Source: Planctomycetota bacterium (GTDB lineage: Bacteria; Planctomycetota; Phycisphaerae; WQYP01). From it: a stretch of 7,597 nt of DNA. The position numbers and the translations under genes were made by a program. Positions 1 to 5,771 of the stretch are shown here, piece by piece. The notes beneath the pieces are model-generated. The model had not been told where the DNA came from. It ran no database searches and was given only the letters and a program-made list of their open reading frames with translations. The number at the start of each line of letters is the position of its first letter. Within the stretch, counting starts at the first letter, position 1. The DNA is taken from assembly GCA_021826605.1 (NCBI GenBank), contig JAKAZF010000118.1, forward strand, positions 1 to 7,597, in the 5' to 3' direction.

Positions 1-1
1 A

Positions 2-106
2 GCTCAAATCGTCAGCGTTGAGTTAGCCGCGGAACTGCAATCTGATGACGCGATACGCCTTGACTCGTCGCGAATACTACCGCGCATAACCAGCAGGGCA
101 CCGTGA
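2..106 (+). CDS. Possible C-terminal tail of an upstream gene (partial)
   Basis: Reading from base 2 there is an open frame of 34 codons that runs in from outside the window and ends at a TGA at 104-106. The peptide begins AQIVSVELAAELQSDD and ends with ITSRAP; the first half could be a helix or strand of a real protein. The two other plus frames close within the first 30 bases. Several codons are uncommon in the neighbouring genes (ATA three times, CTA, AGG). The stop codon lies inside the first unit of the 11-bp tandem repeat. No family can be named, and chance openness over 105 bases is a real alternative. Confidence 0.25.
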   Translation, partial: AQIVSVELAAELQSDDAIRLDSSRILPRITSRAP

Positions 107-124
107 AAAAGGTGTGAAAAAGGT
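103..124. repeat. Tandem repeat, two units of 11 bp
   Basis: The unit GTGAAAAAGGT occurs twice without a gap (103-113 and 114-124). The second unit runs into the left arm of the large inverted repeat, because its AAAGGT is the first six bases of that arm. The pattern looks like a small slippage duplication of the palindrome's edge. Confidence 0.85.
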
Positions 125-164
125 GTCAGGTACCTTTTTTTGAAAAAAGGTACCTGACACCTTT
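119..164. repeat. Perfect inverted repeat, 22-bp arms around a 2-nt centre
   Basis: The arm at 119-140 (AAAGGTGTCAGG, then TACC and six T) is the exact reverse complement of 143-164 (six A, GGTACCTGACACCTTT); the centre is TG at 141-142. Each arm also contains a smaller hairpin, AAAGGT / ACCTTT around 7 nt. As RNA this would form a very stable stem-loop in either direction. On the plus strand it is followed by TTTGTTT, and on the minus strand the stem's terminal T run continues as five T, so a bidirectional terminator is possible. Such KpnI-core palindromes resemble dispersed REP-like intergenic elements, which are often mobilised by Y1 (REP-associated) tyrosine transposases. That link is inference, since no such gene is in the window. 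A related single arm lies at 7479-7500. Confidence 0.9.
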
Positions 165-172
165 GTTTGGTC

Positions 173-201
173 GGGGTGTTTGGCGGGCGGGGGGGCGGCG
201 G
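173..201 (+). other. G-rich tract with G-quadruplex potential
   Basis: The plus strand carries a GGGG run at 173-176, GGG at 185-187, seven G at 189-195, then GG at 197-198 and 200-201. Four runs of at least three G can be drawn if the seven-G run is split in two, with a first loop of 8 nt, slightly longer than the usual limit. A two-tetrad structure is easier to form. It lies between the palindrome and the first gene, about 50 nt before its start. Function is unknown. Confidence 0.4.
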
Positions 202-248
202 ATAAATCTGGGGTTTTTTTAATCGGCATTTTGGTTTATCATACCGGT

Positions 249-806
249 ATGGCGGAGCACTTATTGGCGGTTGATTCGACGTTGCGCAAAAGGCTGCTGA
301 TGGGAGCCTTGGCATTGTTGCTTTTGCTGGCGATCAGCAGCGCTTATGCGGTCACGCTGATCACGCGGATGGATGGCAATACGCTGTATGGCAACCGGGG
401 CGACATGCACACCGCCGTCAAAAGTTCGCGCGGGTTGCAATACGTCACGTCCGGCACTATTAATTTAGAAGGCCGCCGGCGGCATTATCAGCAGGTTTAC
501 CTGGTGCTGGCCCCGGGATCAAAAGCCCCCGCCAAGGCTCTGGCCGAGCATGTCTACCGGAAGATGCTCTCGGGCGGGTGGCGGCATGAACGCAATGTGT
601 ATGTGAAATGGGCCGTTGGCGGTGGCCGCATGTATATTTATAAAGCCATGGGCGGCCCGAACCATAAATTCATCTGGGTGGCGGCCATGCATCACGGGCA
701 CGTGGTGAATTTAATCAGTTATGAGGGTCGGAATCTGGATTTGCCATTGGATAACCAGGAATTTGATACGCTGCTTCAATGGGTTCGGCAGAACCAATCT
801 CATTAA
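249..806 (+). CDS. Signal-anchored or exported protein of unknown function, 185 aa
   Basis: I do not recognise the family. The N-terminus has a basic patch (RKR, residues 13-15) followed by a hydrophobic segment (about 17-36), so the protein is either anchored with its bulk outside the cytoplasm or cleaved near SAYA. The rest (about 40-185) alternates predicted strands and helices: an amphipathic helix at about 93-107, strands around 126-133 and 141-158, and a final helix at about 170-180. The order loosely recalls a PsbP/DcrB-like alpha-beta fold, which is only a suggestion. ATG 249 was chosen because it keeps the basic patch of a normal signal sequence. It lacks a clear ribosome binding site. 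ATG 300 has AAAAGG 6 nt upstream but would give a signal without positive charge. A TATCAT box at 237-242 could be a -10 element. It is the first gene of the run; the next begins 23 nt after its stop. Confidence 0.75.
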   Translation: MAEHLLAVDSTLRKRLLMGALALLLLLAISSAYAVTLITRMDGNTLYGNRGDMHTAVKSSRGLQYVTSGTINLEGRRRHYQQVYLVLAPGSKAPAKALAEHVYRKMLSGGWRHERNVYVKWAVGGGRMYIYKAMGGPNHKFIWVAAMHHGHVVNLISYEGRNLDLPLDNQEFDTLLQWVRQNQSH

Positions 807-819
807 ATTAATGTCGCAT

Positions 820-823
820 GGAG
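820..823 (+). promoter_or_regulatory. Ribosome binding site that fixes the second gene's start
   Basis: GGAG lies 6 nt before ATG 830. The in-frame ATG at 818 overlaps this motif and has no comparable site of its own, so 830 is preferred. Confidence 0.7.
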
Positions 824-829
824 TTTTTA

Positions 830-2437
830 ATGCGCGCACTTGCGATGAAACAATCATCCGGAATAGTTCACCTCTATACGCAAAAAACAGTGCTAAGCAT
901 GTTGTTGATAACATGTTTTGCCGTGATGGGGATATTTCCCGCCGCGCAGGGTGCCCCAAGACCCGGCATGGGCCATCTGGCGCCGGTTTGGATTGATGCT
1001 ATGGATGGCTTTGAACTGCGCCCGCCCCTGAATTGCGAAGTTTTACAGCCCAACTTTACGCCGCCTTCCCCGGAGCAAAATGGAGCCATCCCGGTCAGAC
1101 CCGGGACGCTGGTGACGTTCGTGAATAATTCGCTGCGCTGGGGCATCATCGTGCATCTTAGTGAACTGGAAAAAGATGTGCCGCTGAAAACCCTGCTGGA
1201 CCAGACTGTCGCGGAAGCTCAACACAATTATCCGAAAGTAAAGGTTCTGACGCGGCGAATGACCAGTAACTCGGGTAAGCACGCGGGCATTCTGGTTTTA
1301 GAACTGACCACTGCATCTAATAATAAGCCCGTCATGCGGCAGCAGCTTATTATCCGGGCGGCCCCCAAACTTTATTACCTGCTGACATTTTTCAGCCCTG
1401 CCGATCAGGCCGACGGCGCGCGGGCCTGCTTTCTTGCCATGGCCAAAAAGTTTCATCTTTTGAACCTGAAAGCCCTGCAGCAGCAGCGGGCGGCGGCGGT
1501 AAGCGCGGGACGCACCTGGCTAAGGGGAATTTCCGCCATCGATCTTAACCCAAAAGCCATTCACCCCCATTTGTATCAGATTCAAGCTGCGGGTCGTGAC
1601 ATTGGCTATGTGCTTTTGTCGTGCTACACCGGCACGGAAGACGGCTACACCGGCGTTTTCAGCAGTACCAACGCCCGCACGTTTTTACCCAATGGCACCG
1701 TGCTGTTGTCCAAAGTAACCAGTTTCTGGGCGTATGCCCAACAGAGCAAAACGCCCGGCCCCATTACCCATTACACCACATGGGATAAAGCGGTGGAGAC
1801 GCTGGTCCCCATTAACAATCCGCAAGAAGTTAAAGCGCGGCAGGAACGGATTATCGTTGATCCGAAGACCAATAAGCAAACATTGGTACATATCACAATC
1901 CCATATCCCAATATGCAAATTCACTGGGCGCGGGAAACCGGCGATGAACAATCCGCCTTTGTGCCGGCCCTGAATAAGCACGGCCAACCCACCGATTTAC
2001 TGGTCCACCATCGTTGGATGACTGTTTATATGCAGCGACGGCATGTTCTACCGGGTCAGCCCACGAAGCCAACGCACTATGAATTGGCTTCTTATATGCC
2101 GGCGTACCTGCCGCTGACCTTAAAATATTTCTGGCCGCGGCTGGTGAATTTGTCCAAACCTTCGGCTATGGGATTTGTCACGTTTAATTCCAGCACGCGC
2201 CGGCTGGGGCTGCGGATGCTGGCGGTGCGCGGCACGCAACGCATCACCGTGAATGGTCACAGAATCATGGTGCATCACCTCACCGAACAACTGGACCCCG
2301 GAATTGCAAACCTCTGGGTGAATTCCAGGGGTGTCTTGATAAAATATCAGGGTTCCGATGGCAGCGTATGGACACCGACCACTGCGGCGGCCATGAACAA
2401 AAAATGGAGTGCCTCGCTGGCCGCCCTGAAACAATAA
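830..2437 (+). CDS. Large secreted protein of unknown function, 535 aa
   Basis: No named family is recognised. A signal peptide spans about residues 1-41: a long n-region, a hydrophobic core around TVLSMLLITCFAVMGIF, and a likely cut at AAQG-A, so the mature protein should be exported. Two regions follow. Residues 60-213 show a strand and helix order with the phrases VPLKTLLDQTVAEAQ, ILVLELTT, LIIRAAPKLYYLLTFF and ACFLAMAKKF, which recalls PsbP/DcrB-like single-domain proteins. Residues 245-535 are rich in beta strands (LYQIQAAGRDIGYVLLS near the start; NLWVNSRGVLIKYQGSDG near the end), somewhat like the curved beta sheets of DUF3108- or LolA-type periplasmic proteins. Both fold suggestions are tentative. 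There are no catalytic motifs, lipobox or transmembrane segments after the signal. It sits 23 nt after the first gene and 12 nt before the third, so co-transcription is likely. Confidence 0.85.
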   Translation: MRALAMKQSSGIVHLYTQKTVLSMLLITCFAVMGIFPAAQGAPRPGMGHLAPVWIDAMDGFELRPPLNCEVLQPNFTPPSPEQNGAIPVRPGTLVTFVNNSLRWGIIVHLSELEKDVPLKTLLDQTVAEAQHNYPKVKVLTRRMTSNSGKHAGILVLELTTASNNKPVMRQQLIIRAAPKLYYLLTFFSPADQADGARACFLAMAKKFHLLNLKALQQQRAAAVSAGRTWLRGISAIDLNPKAIHPHLYQIQAAGRDIGYVLLSCYTGTEDGYTGVFSSTNARTFLPNGTVLLSKVTSFWAYAQQSKTPGPITHYTTWDKAVETLVPINNPQEVKARQERIIVDPKTNKQTLVHITIPYPNMQIHWARETGDEQSAFVPALNKHGQPTDLLVHHRWMTVYMQRRHVLPGQPTKPTHYELASYMPAYLPLTLKYFWPRLVNLSKPSAMGFVTFNSSTRRLGLRMLAVRGTQRITVNGHRIMVHHLTEQLDPGIANLWVNSRGVLIKYQGSDGSVWTPTTAAAMNKKWSASLAALKQ

Positions 2438-2449
2438 AAGGATTGTGCA

Positions 2450-3217
2450 ATGCGGAATTTTCTCAAGCGCGTGATTGTACTGGTGGTCTTGACAACCGTC
2501 ATGGCGGCGGGCGTGAATATGGCCATCTATTTCGCGTCGCGCAACGCCCGCATCCTCCAACTGGAACGTGAACGCAAACATCTGCAGGTGATCATCAACC
2601 GTCTGACCGGGCAGCGCCGCATGGCCGAACTGGTGGTCGATGGACAAGTTACCAACGGCAAGCGACAAGTGCTGCAAACCACGCTGCTGTGGGAGGAATT
2701 TGTCACCGGCGATAATGGCACCCGAGCGCCGCTGCCGATTAAAAAAATTGTCATCCCCGGCGATACGCCGTATGTCGATGGCTATGTCTTGAAGTTCCAA
2801 AATAAGTTTGTGGAAAATGACGACCTGCTGCGCGGCAAGTCTCTGGCGTTTTTCCGCCGAATTTTTTCCAGCAAGCAATCGCCGCAACTGGGCAGCAGTC
2901 TGCTGGATTCCCACGGCGTGCCGCCGTGCCTGGATGGAAAATCCGGACGCCCGGATACCTTTACGGTGAATCTGTGGCAGCATATCCGGCAGTTAATGCA
3001 GCATCCGACATCCGCTGCAAAGTTGGGTCTGGATGTTGTACAGGGACAGGCCGTCTATCGCCCCGTCAAACCCGGTCGTTTGTATGTCATTTATCTGCAA
3101 AATGACGGGGGGCTGGAATTCACGCAGCAAGCCGGCGAATCTTCGCTTATTAATCGGCTGCTGAAGGAAGCGGATCGGACGCATTCGCAAAGCGCTACCA
3201 CGACCAGTTCCCAGTGA
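2450..3217 (+). CDS. Signal-anchored coiled-coil protein of unknown function, 255 aa
   Basis: The start is well supported by AAAGGA (2437-2442) 7 nt upstream; this site overlaps the last base of the preceding stop codon, a sign of tight operon packing. Residues 1-5 carry basic residues and 6-28 form one transmembrane helix that probably stays as an anchor. Residues 33-60 (RNARILQLERERKHLQVIIN onward) look like a short coiled coil, suggesting self-association or contact with a membrane partner. The remainder has beta-rich stretches (76-121 and 198-226), a central helix (173-185) and a low-complexity Ser/Thr/Gln tail (246-255). The layout of anchor, coiled coil and outer beta domain resembles envelope scaffold proteins such as MreC, but I see no sequence match and do not assign it. 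A long antisense frame overlaps this gene and is a shadow. Confidence 0.85.
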   Translation: MRNFLKRVIVLVVLTTVMAAGVNMAIYFASRNARILQLERERKHLQVIINRLTGQRRMAELVVDGQVTNGKRQVLQTTLLWEEFVTGDNGTRAPLPIKKIVIPGDTPYVDGYVLKFQNKFVENDDLLRGKSLAFFRRIFSSKQSPQLGSSLLDSHGVPPCLDGKSGRPDTFTVNLWQHIRQLMQHPTSAAKLGLDVVQGQAVYRPVKPGRLYVIYLQNDGGLEFTQQAGESSLINRLLKEADRTHSQSATTTSSQ

Positions 3218-3242
3218 GTTTCAGATCTCTTGAAGGTGGCGC

Positions 3243-4700
3243 ATGGCGCGTGATGGTTCGACCAGTATAACCAACGGCGAGTCCCTCTCACCGCTGCCGG
3301 CGTCGCCCGTTGCCGCTGCCACGTGGATCGCCTCCGGTGCCATCCTTATAGCTTTGGCCCTGCTGCTGCGGCTTACTTCGCCCGCCCTGGTCGAAAGTGC
3401 GTTACATCATCTGACCAATCGCAATTTATTGGTTGCCGGTAATGTGCTGGCGGGCACCGTATTTCTATTGAGTTGCCTGTTTCTGCGGCGGCCCATGGGG
3501 AAACATCTGTGGATATGGATGCTATTAAGTGGCATGCTATGCCGGGTCATCCTGCTGGGTGGAACGCCGGTATTATCCACCGATTACTATCGGTTCCTGT
3601 GGGATGGTGCGGTGCTGGCCCAGGGCCAAAATCCCTGGCGCTATAGTCCCCAGGTGGTGCTGAATCATACGCAGGCGGGCGTACCCGTTGTTTTAACTGC
3701 CATGGCGCAAAGCCATCGGCAGATCATGCAGCATATCAATCATGCCAAACTGGCCACGATTTATCCACCCGTGAGTGAACTGGCCATGGCCCTGGCGGCT
3801 AAGATTTCACCCTTTAGCGCAACCGCGTTGCGTTGCGTCTATTTGCTCTTTGACTGTGCAACCGCAGCAGCGATTGCCCTGATGCTGCGCCGGCTGAAAC
3901 GGCCTATGTCATGGTTGCTTATTTACTGGTGGAATCCCGTGCTCATCAATGCTTTTTACAATGAAGCGCACATGGATGTCATAACGCTGGCCTTTGTTGC
4001 GCTGTTTGCACTGATGCTCATCAGGCAGCGGCCAAAATCCGCCGCCGCTTTACTGGGGCTGGCGATTGGCGCGAAATTCTGGCCCGTTGTTCTGGCCCCT
4101 TTACTGCTACGTCCGCTTCTGGGTGACATGAGAAAATGCGTCACCGTCGGCCTGGTGCTGGCGTTGGTGACCGCTGCCGCTTTAGCTCCGATGTTTTTAA
4201 CCGGTGCGCCCGCCATCCGTTCCCTGCTTACTTATGGGGGATATTGGCATGACAACGACGGCGTGTTTCGCCTTATTTCCCTGTTCTGGCAATGGGTCTT
4301 TTCCCCTTCGGCCTATATCCGGGCGGCCCTGGCGGCACGGGCGAGCATTGCGGTTATTTATCTGGCGGCCCTGTTTTTCCTGAATCGCCGCAGCGCAACA
4401 GGAAGCAACGCAATTCGGATCGGGCTATTTTCCGTGATGTTTATTTTTCTGTTAAGCCCCACGGAATTCGCATGGTATTACACCTGGTTGCTGCCTCTAT
4501 TGGCGGTTTACCCGCGGATTTCATTATTAATCTGGTCACTGACACTGGGCTTGTATCACGCCCATTATTTTTACCCGTGGATGATCTGGGTGGAACACGG
4601 CCCGGTTTGGGCGCTGTTAATTATCGAGGCGTTCCAGCCCAGGGTGGCGAATTGGTTCGTGGGCCTGACCGAGCGGCAGGCGCGACCGGCAGAAATGTAA
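3243..4700 (+). CDS. Polytopic GT-C glycosyltransferase, GT87 / mannosyltransferase-like
   Basis: This is an integral membrane protein of 485 residues with roughly 11-13 hydrophobic helices, the size and layout of GT-C enzymes that transfer a sugar from a polyprenyl-phosphate donor on the outer membrane face. Family-type motifs are visible in order: STDYYRFLWDG (112-122), with D114 a candidate catalytic acid; NPWRY (130-134); YPP (174-176); WWNPVLINAFYNEAHMD (229-245); GAKFWPVVLAP (276-286); HDNDGVFRL (336-344); and SPTEFAWYYTWLLPLL (405-420). This pattern matches GT87/DUF2029 and bacterial alpha-mannosyltransferases of the MptA/MptB type; the exact sugar and acceptor cannot be read. The start has GAAGG 6 nt upstream. 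The gene follows the coiled-coil gene by 25 nt and precedes a dolichol-phosphate-mannose-synthase-like gene, the expected source of its donor. The N-terminal 25 residues are polar and variable, a cytoplasmic tail. Confidence 0.88.
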   Translation: MARDGSTSITNGESLSPLPASPVAAATWIASGAILIALALLLRLTSPALVESALHHLTNRNLLVAGNVLAGTVFLLSCLFLRRPMGKHLWIWMLLSGMLCRVILLGGTPVLSTDYYRFLWDGAVLAQGQNPWRYSPQVVLNHTQAGVPVVLTAMAQSHRQIMQHINHAKLATIYPPVSELAMALAAKISPFSATALRCVYLLFDCATAAAIALMLRRLKRPMSWLLIYWWNPVLINAFYNEAHMDVITLAFVALFALMLIRQRPKSAAALLGLAIGAKFWPVVLAPLLLRPLLGDMRKCVTVGLVLALVTAAALAPMFLTGAPAIRSLLTYGGYWHDNDGVFRLISLFWQWVFSPSAYIRAALAARASIAVIYLAALFFLNRRSATGSNAIRIGLFSVMFIFLLSPTEFAWYYTWLLPLLAVYPRISLLIWSLTLGLYHAHYFYPWMIWVEHGPVWALLIIEAFQPRVANWFVGLTERQARPAEM

Positions 4701-4721
4701 CGGGACGATGTTTATCTCTGC

Positions 4722-4737
4722 AGCCGCGCCGGCGGCT
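4722..4737 (+). other. Small GC-rich hairpin between the two glycosyltransferase genes
   Basis: AGCCGC (4722-4727) pairs perfectly with GCGGCT (4732-4737) around a 4-nt loop. No T run follows, so it is not an intrinsic terminator. It may only mark the 72-nt gap, or affect mRNA stability between the two genes. Confidence 0.35.
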
Positions 4738-4772
4738 TGGCAAATCGGTGCGCTGGGCCGTAAACTCTTAGG

Positions 4773-5516
4773 ATGAATGTTGCGCCTTCCATACCTGAGA
4801 GTCTCACTGCCATCCATGTGGCGGTAATTATCCCTGCGATTAATGAACAGGAATCCATCGGACAAGTTATTGCCGCGGTACCATCGTGGGTGAAGCAGAT
4901 CATCGTCGCGGACAATGGCTCAACGGACAATACCGTGGTCGTGGCGCAAAAAGCTGGTGCCACCGTCGTGCCGGCGCGAATTCGCGGTTACGGCAGCGCG
5001 TGTCTGGCCGGCATAGCGGCGGCGGGAAATGCCGATGTTCTGGTATTTATGGATGGCGATTTCAGCGATTATCCCGAACAAATGGGGTTGCTGGTTCAAC
5101 CGATTGCCGAAAATCGCGCGGAGTTGGTCATTGGGTCACGGACGCTGGGGCACCGTGAGCGCGGTTCCTTAACGCTTCAGCAGCGGTTTGGCGGAGCACT
5201 GGCGTGCAAGCTCATGCGGCTATTGTGGCACGCACACTATACAGATCTCGGCCCTTTTCGTGCAATCTCCCGCGCGGCTCTGGAGCAATTGCAGATGGAT
5301 GATCGCAATTTCGGATGGACGGTGCAAATGCAGATTCGCGCCGCTGCTGCGGGCCTGCGAACCATGGAAGTGCCCGTAGATTATCGCTGTCGTATCGGAA
5401 AATCCAAAATTTCCGGCACGGTGCGTGGGGTGGTCATGGCGGGTTATAAAATTCTCTACACCATTGGCAAAGAATTTTTCGCCGCCCGGCGATATGCAGA
5501 AAAATCCGGGATATAG
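4773..5516 (+). CDS. Family 2 glycosyltransferase, DPM/DPG-synthase type (polyprenyl-phosphate hexose synthase)
   Basis: The 247-residue protein has the full GT-A fold signature: VAVIIPAINEQESI (16-29), ADNGSTDNT for nucleotide binding (46-54), RGYGSA (71-76), FMDGDFSD with the metal-binding DGD (92-99), GSRTLGHRERGS (121-132), TDLGPFRAIS (157-166), FGWTVQMQIRA (180-190) and VPVDYRCRIGKSKISGT (200-216). The last three are typical of dolichol-phosphate mannose or glucose synthase-like enzymes, which move a hexose from a nucleotide sugar to a polyprenyl phosphate on the cytoplasmic face. There are no C-terminal membrane helices, so it is the soluble type and may lean on a membrane partner. The next in-frame codon upstream of AGG and CTT is followed by a stop at 4761, so ATG 4773 is the first usable start; its AGG lies directly against the ATG, an unusually short spacing. 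The donor sugar (GDP-mannose or UDP-glucose) cannot be decided. Confidence 0.93.
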   Translation: MNVAPSIPESLTAIHVAVIIPAINEQESIGQVIAAVPSWVKQIIVADNGSTDNTVVVAQKAGATVVPARIRGYGSACLAGIAAAGNADVLVFMDGDFSDYPEQMGLLVQPIAENRAELVIGSRTLGHRERGSLTLQQRFGGALACKLMRLLWHAHYTDLGPFRAISRAALEQLQMDDRNFGWTVQMQIRAAAAGLRTMEVPVDYRCRIGKSKISGTVRGVVMAGYKILYTIGKEFFAARRYAEKSGI

Positions 5517-5521
5517 AATGT

Positions 5522-5535
5522 TCGCCCCCGGGCGA
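5522..5535 (+). terminator. GC-rich hairpin just after the operon, possible weak terminator
   Basis: TCGCCC (5522-5527) is complementary to GGGCGA (5530-5535) with CC between them, so a five-pair stem with a slightly wider loop is realistic. It starts 6 nt after the stop codon of the family 2 glycosyltransferase. The downstream sequence TCTAAGATTTC is not a good T run, so intrinsic termination is uncertain. Confidence 0.3.
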
Positions 5536-5559
5536 TCTAAGATTTCAAAAATACGGCGT

Positions 5560-5587
5560 TTGCGGTGCCCATAAGCGTCCGAATAAT
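5560..5587 (+). promoter_or_regulatory. Candidate promoter for the S8-like gene
   Basis: AATAAT at 5582-5587 matches five of six bases of a -10 box. With a 16-nt spacer the -35 position holds TTGCGG (5560-5565), matching only the first three bases of TTGACA. The 255-nt gap before the next gene makes a separate promoter likely, but this assignment is weak. The -10 candidate lies inside the inverted repeat at 5580-5600. Confidence 0.25.
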
Positions 5588-5600
5588 ACTGAATTATTCG
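5580..5600. repeat. Inverted repeat, 8-bp arms, possible operator
   Basis: CGAATAAT (5580-5587) and ATTATTCG (5593-5600) are perfect reverse complements around ACTGA. An A/T-rich dyad of this size, overlapping a possible -10 box, would suit a dimeric repressor. It could equally be a hairpin. No T run follows. Confidence 0.5.
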
Positions 5601-5707
5601 CTTCTTACCATGCCGCGCGACTCATAACAGTTCTGCCGGCAATCCCGAAGCTTTTTACTTACCCGCGACACCTCGGCAATCCGATTCAAGGGATGTTGTT
5701 ACTCGCC

Positions 5708-5729
5708 GGCGACCATGCCTTTGGTCGCC
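5708..5729 (+). promoter_or_regulatory. Leader hairpin upstream of the S8-like gene
   Basis: GGCGACCA (5708-5715) pairs perfectly with TGGTCGCC (5722-5729) around the 6-nt loop TGCCTT. It is followed at 5738-5747 by the 10-bp palindrome TTGGGCCCAA and then by the ribosome binding site. The stem would sit about 30 nt before that site in the leader RNA, where it could protect the message or modulate translation. It is not recognised as a known riboswitch. The upstream in-frame ATG 5715 is buried in this stem. Confidence 0.5.
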
Positions 5730-5760
5730 AGAGTTGATTGGGCCCAAGCGCCCCCCTTAT

Positions 5761-5764
5761 GGAG
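5761..5764 (+). promoter_or_regulatory. Ribosome binding site that fixes the S8-like gene's start
   Basis: GGAG lies 7 nt before ATG 5772. The longer reading from ATG 5715 has no such site and would put 19 extra residues before the signal peptide. Confidence 0.75.
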
Positions 5765-5771
5765 CCTGCCG

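Noticed and set aside
119..164. CRISPR repeat or rho-independent terminator as the sole explanation of the palindrome
   Set aside because: There is no spacer-repeat periodicity. The element recurs at 7479 with shared flanking sequence, which fits a dispersed repeat better, although termination may be a side effect.
4..315. Minus-strand frame of 103 codons across the palindrome
   Set aside because: It runs through the inverted repeat and the G-rich tract (hence a proline-rich peptide) and overlaps the start of the first gene. It looks like an accident of base composition.
2120..2983. Long minus-strand open frame of 287 codons
   Set aside because: It lies antisense to the end of the 535-residue secreted protein and most of the coiled-coil protein, crosses their junction, and its peptide is His/Arg/Gln-rich without domain-like structure. 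Both plus-strand genes have good ribosome binding sites and signal sequences.
4292..4771. Plus-strand frame of 159 codons overlapping the GT-C gene
   Set aside because: It lies inside the conserved membrane part of the GT-C gene in another frame, is Gly/Arg-rich, and has no sign of independent selection.
5715..5771. Upstream ATG start for the S8-like protein
   Set aside because: It sits in a stable hairpin, lacks a ribosome binding site, and adds 19 residues before the signal peptide; ATG 5772 has GGAG at a good distance.
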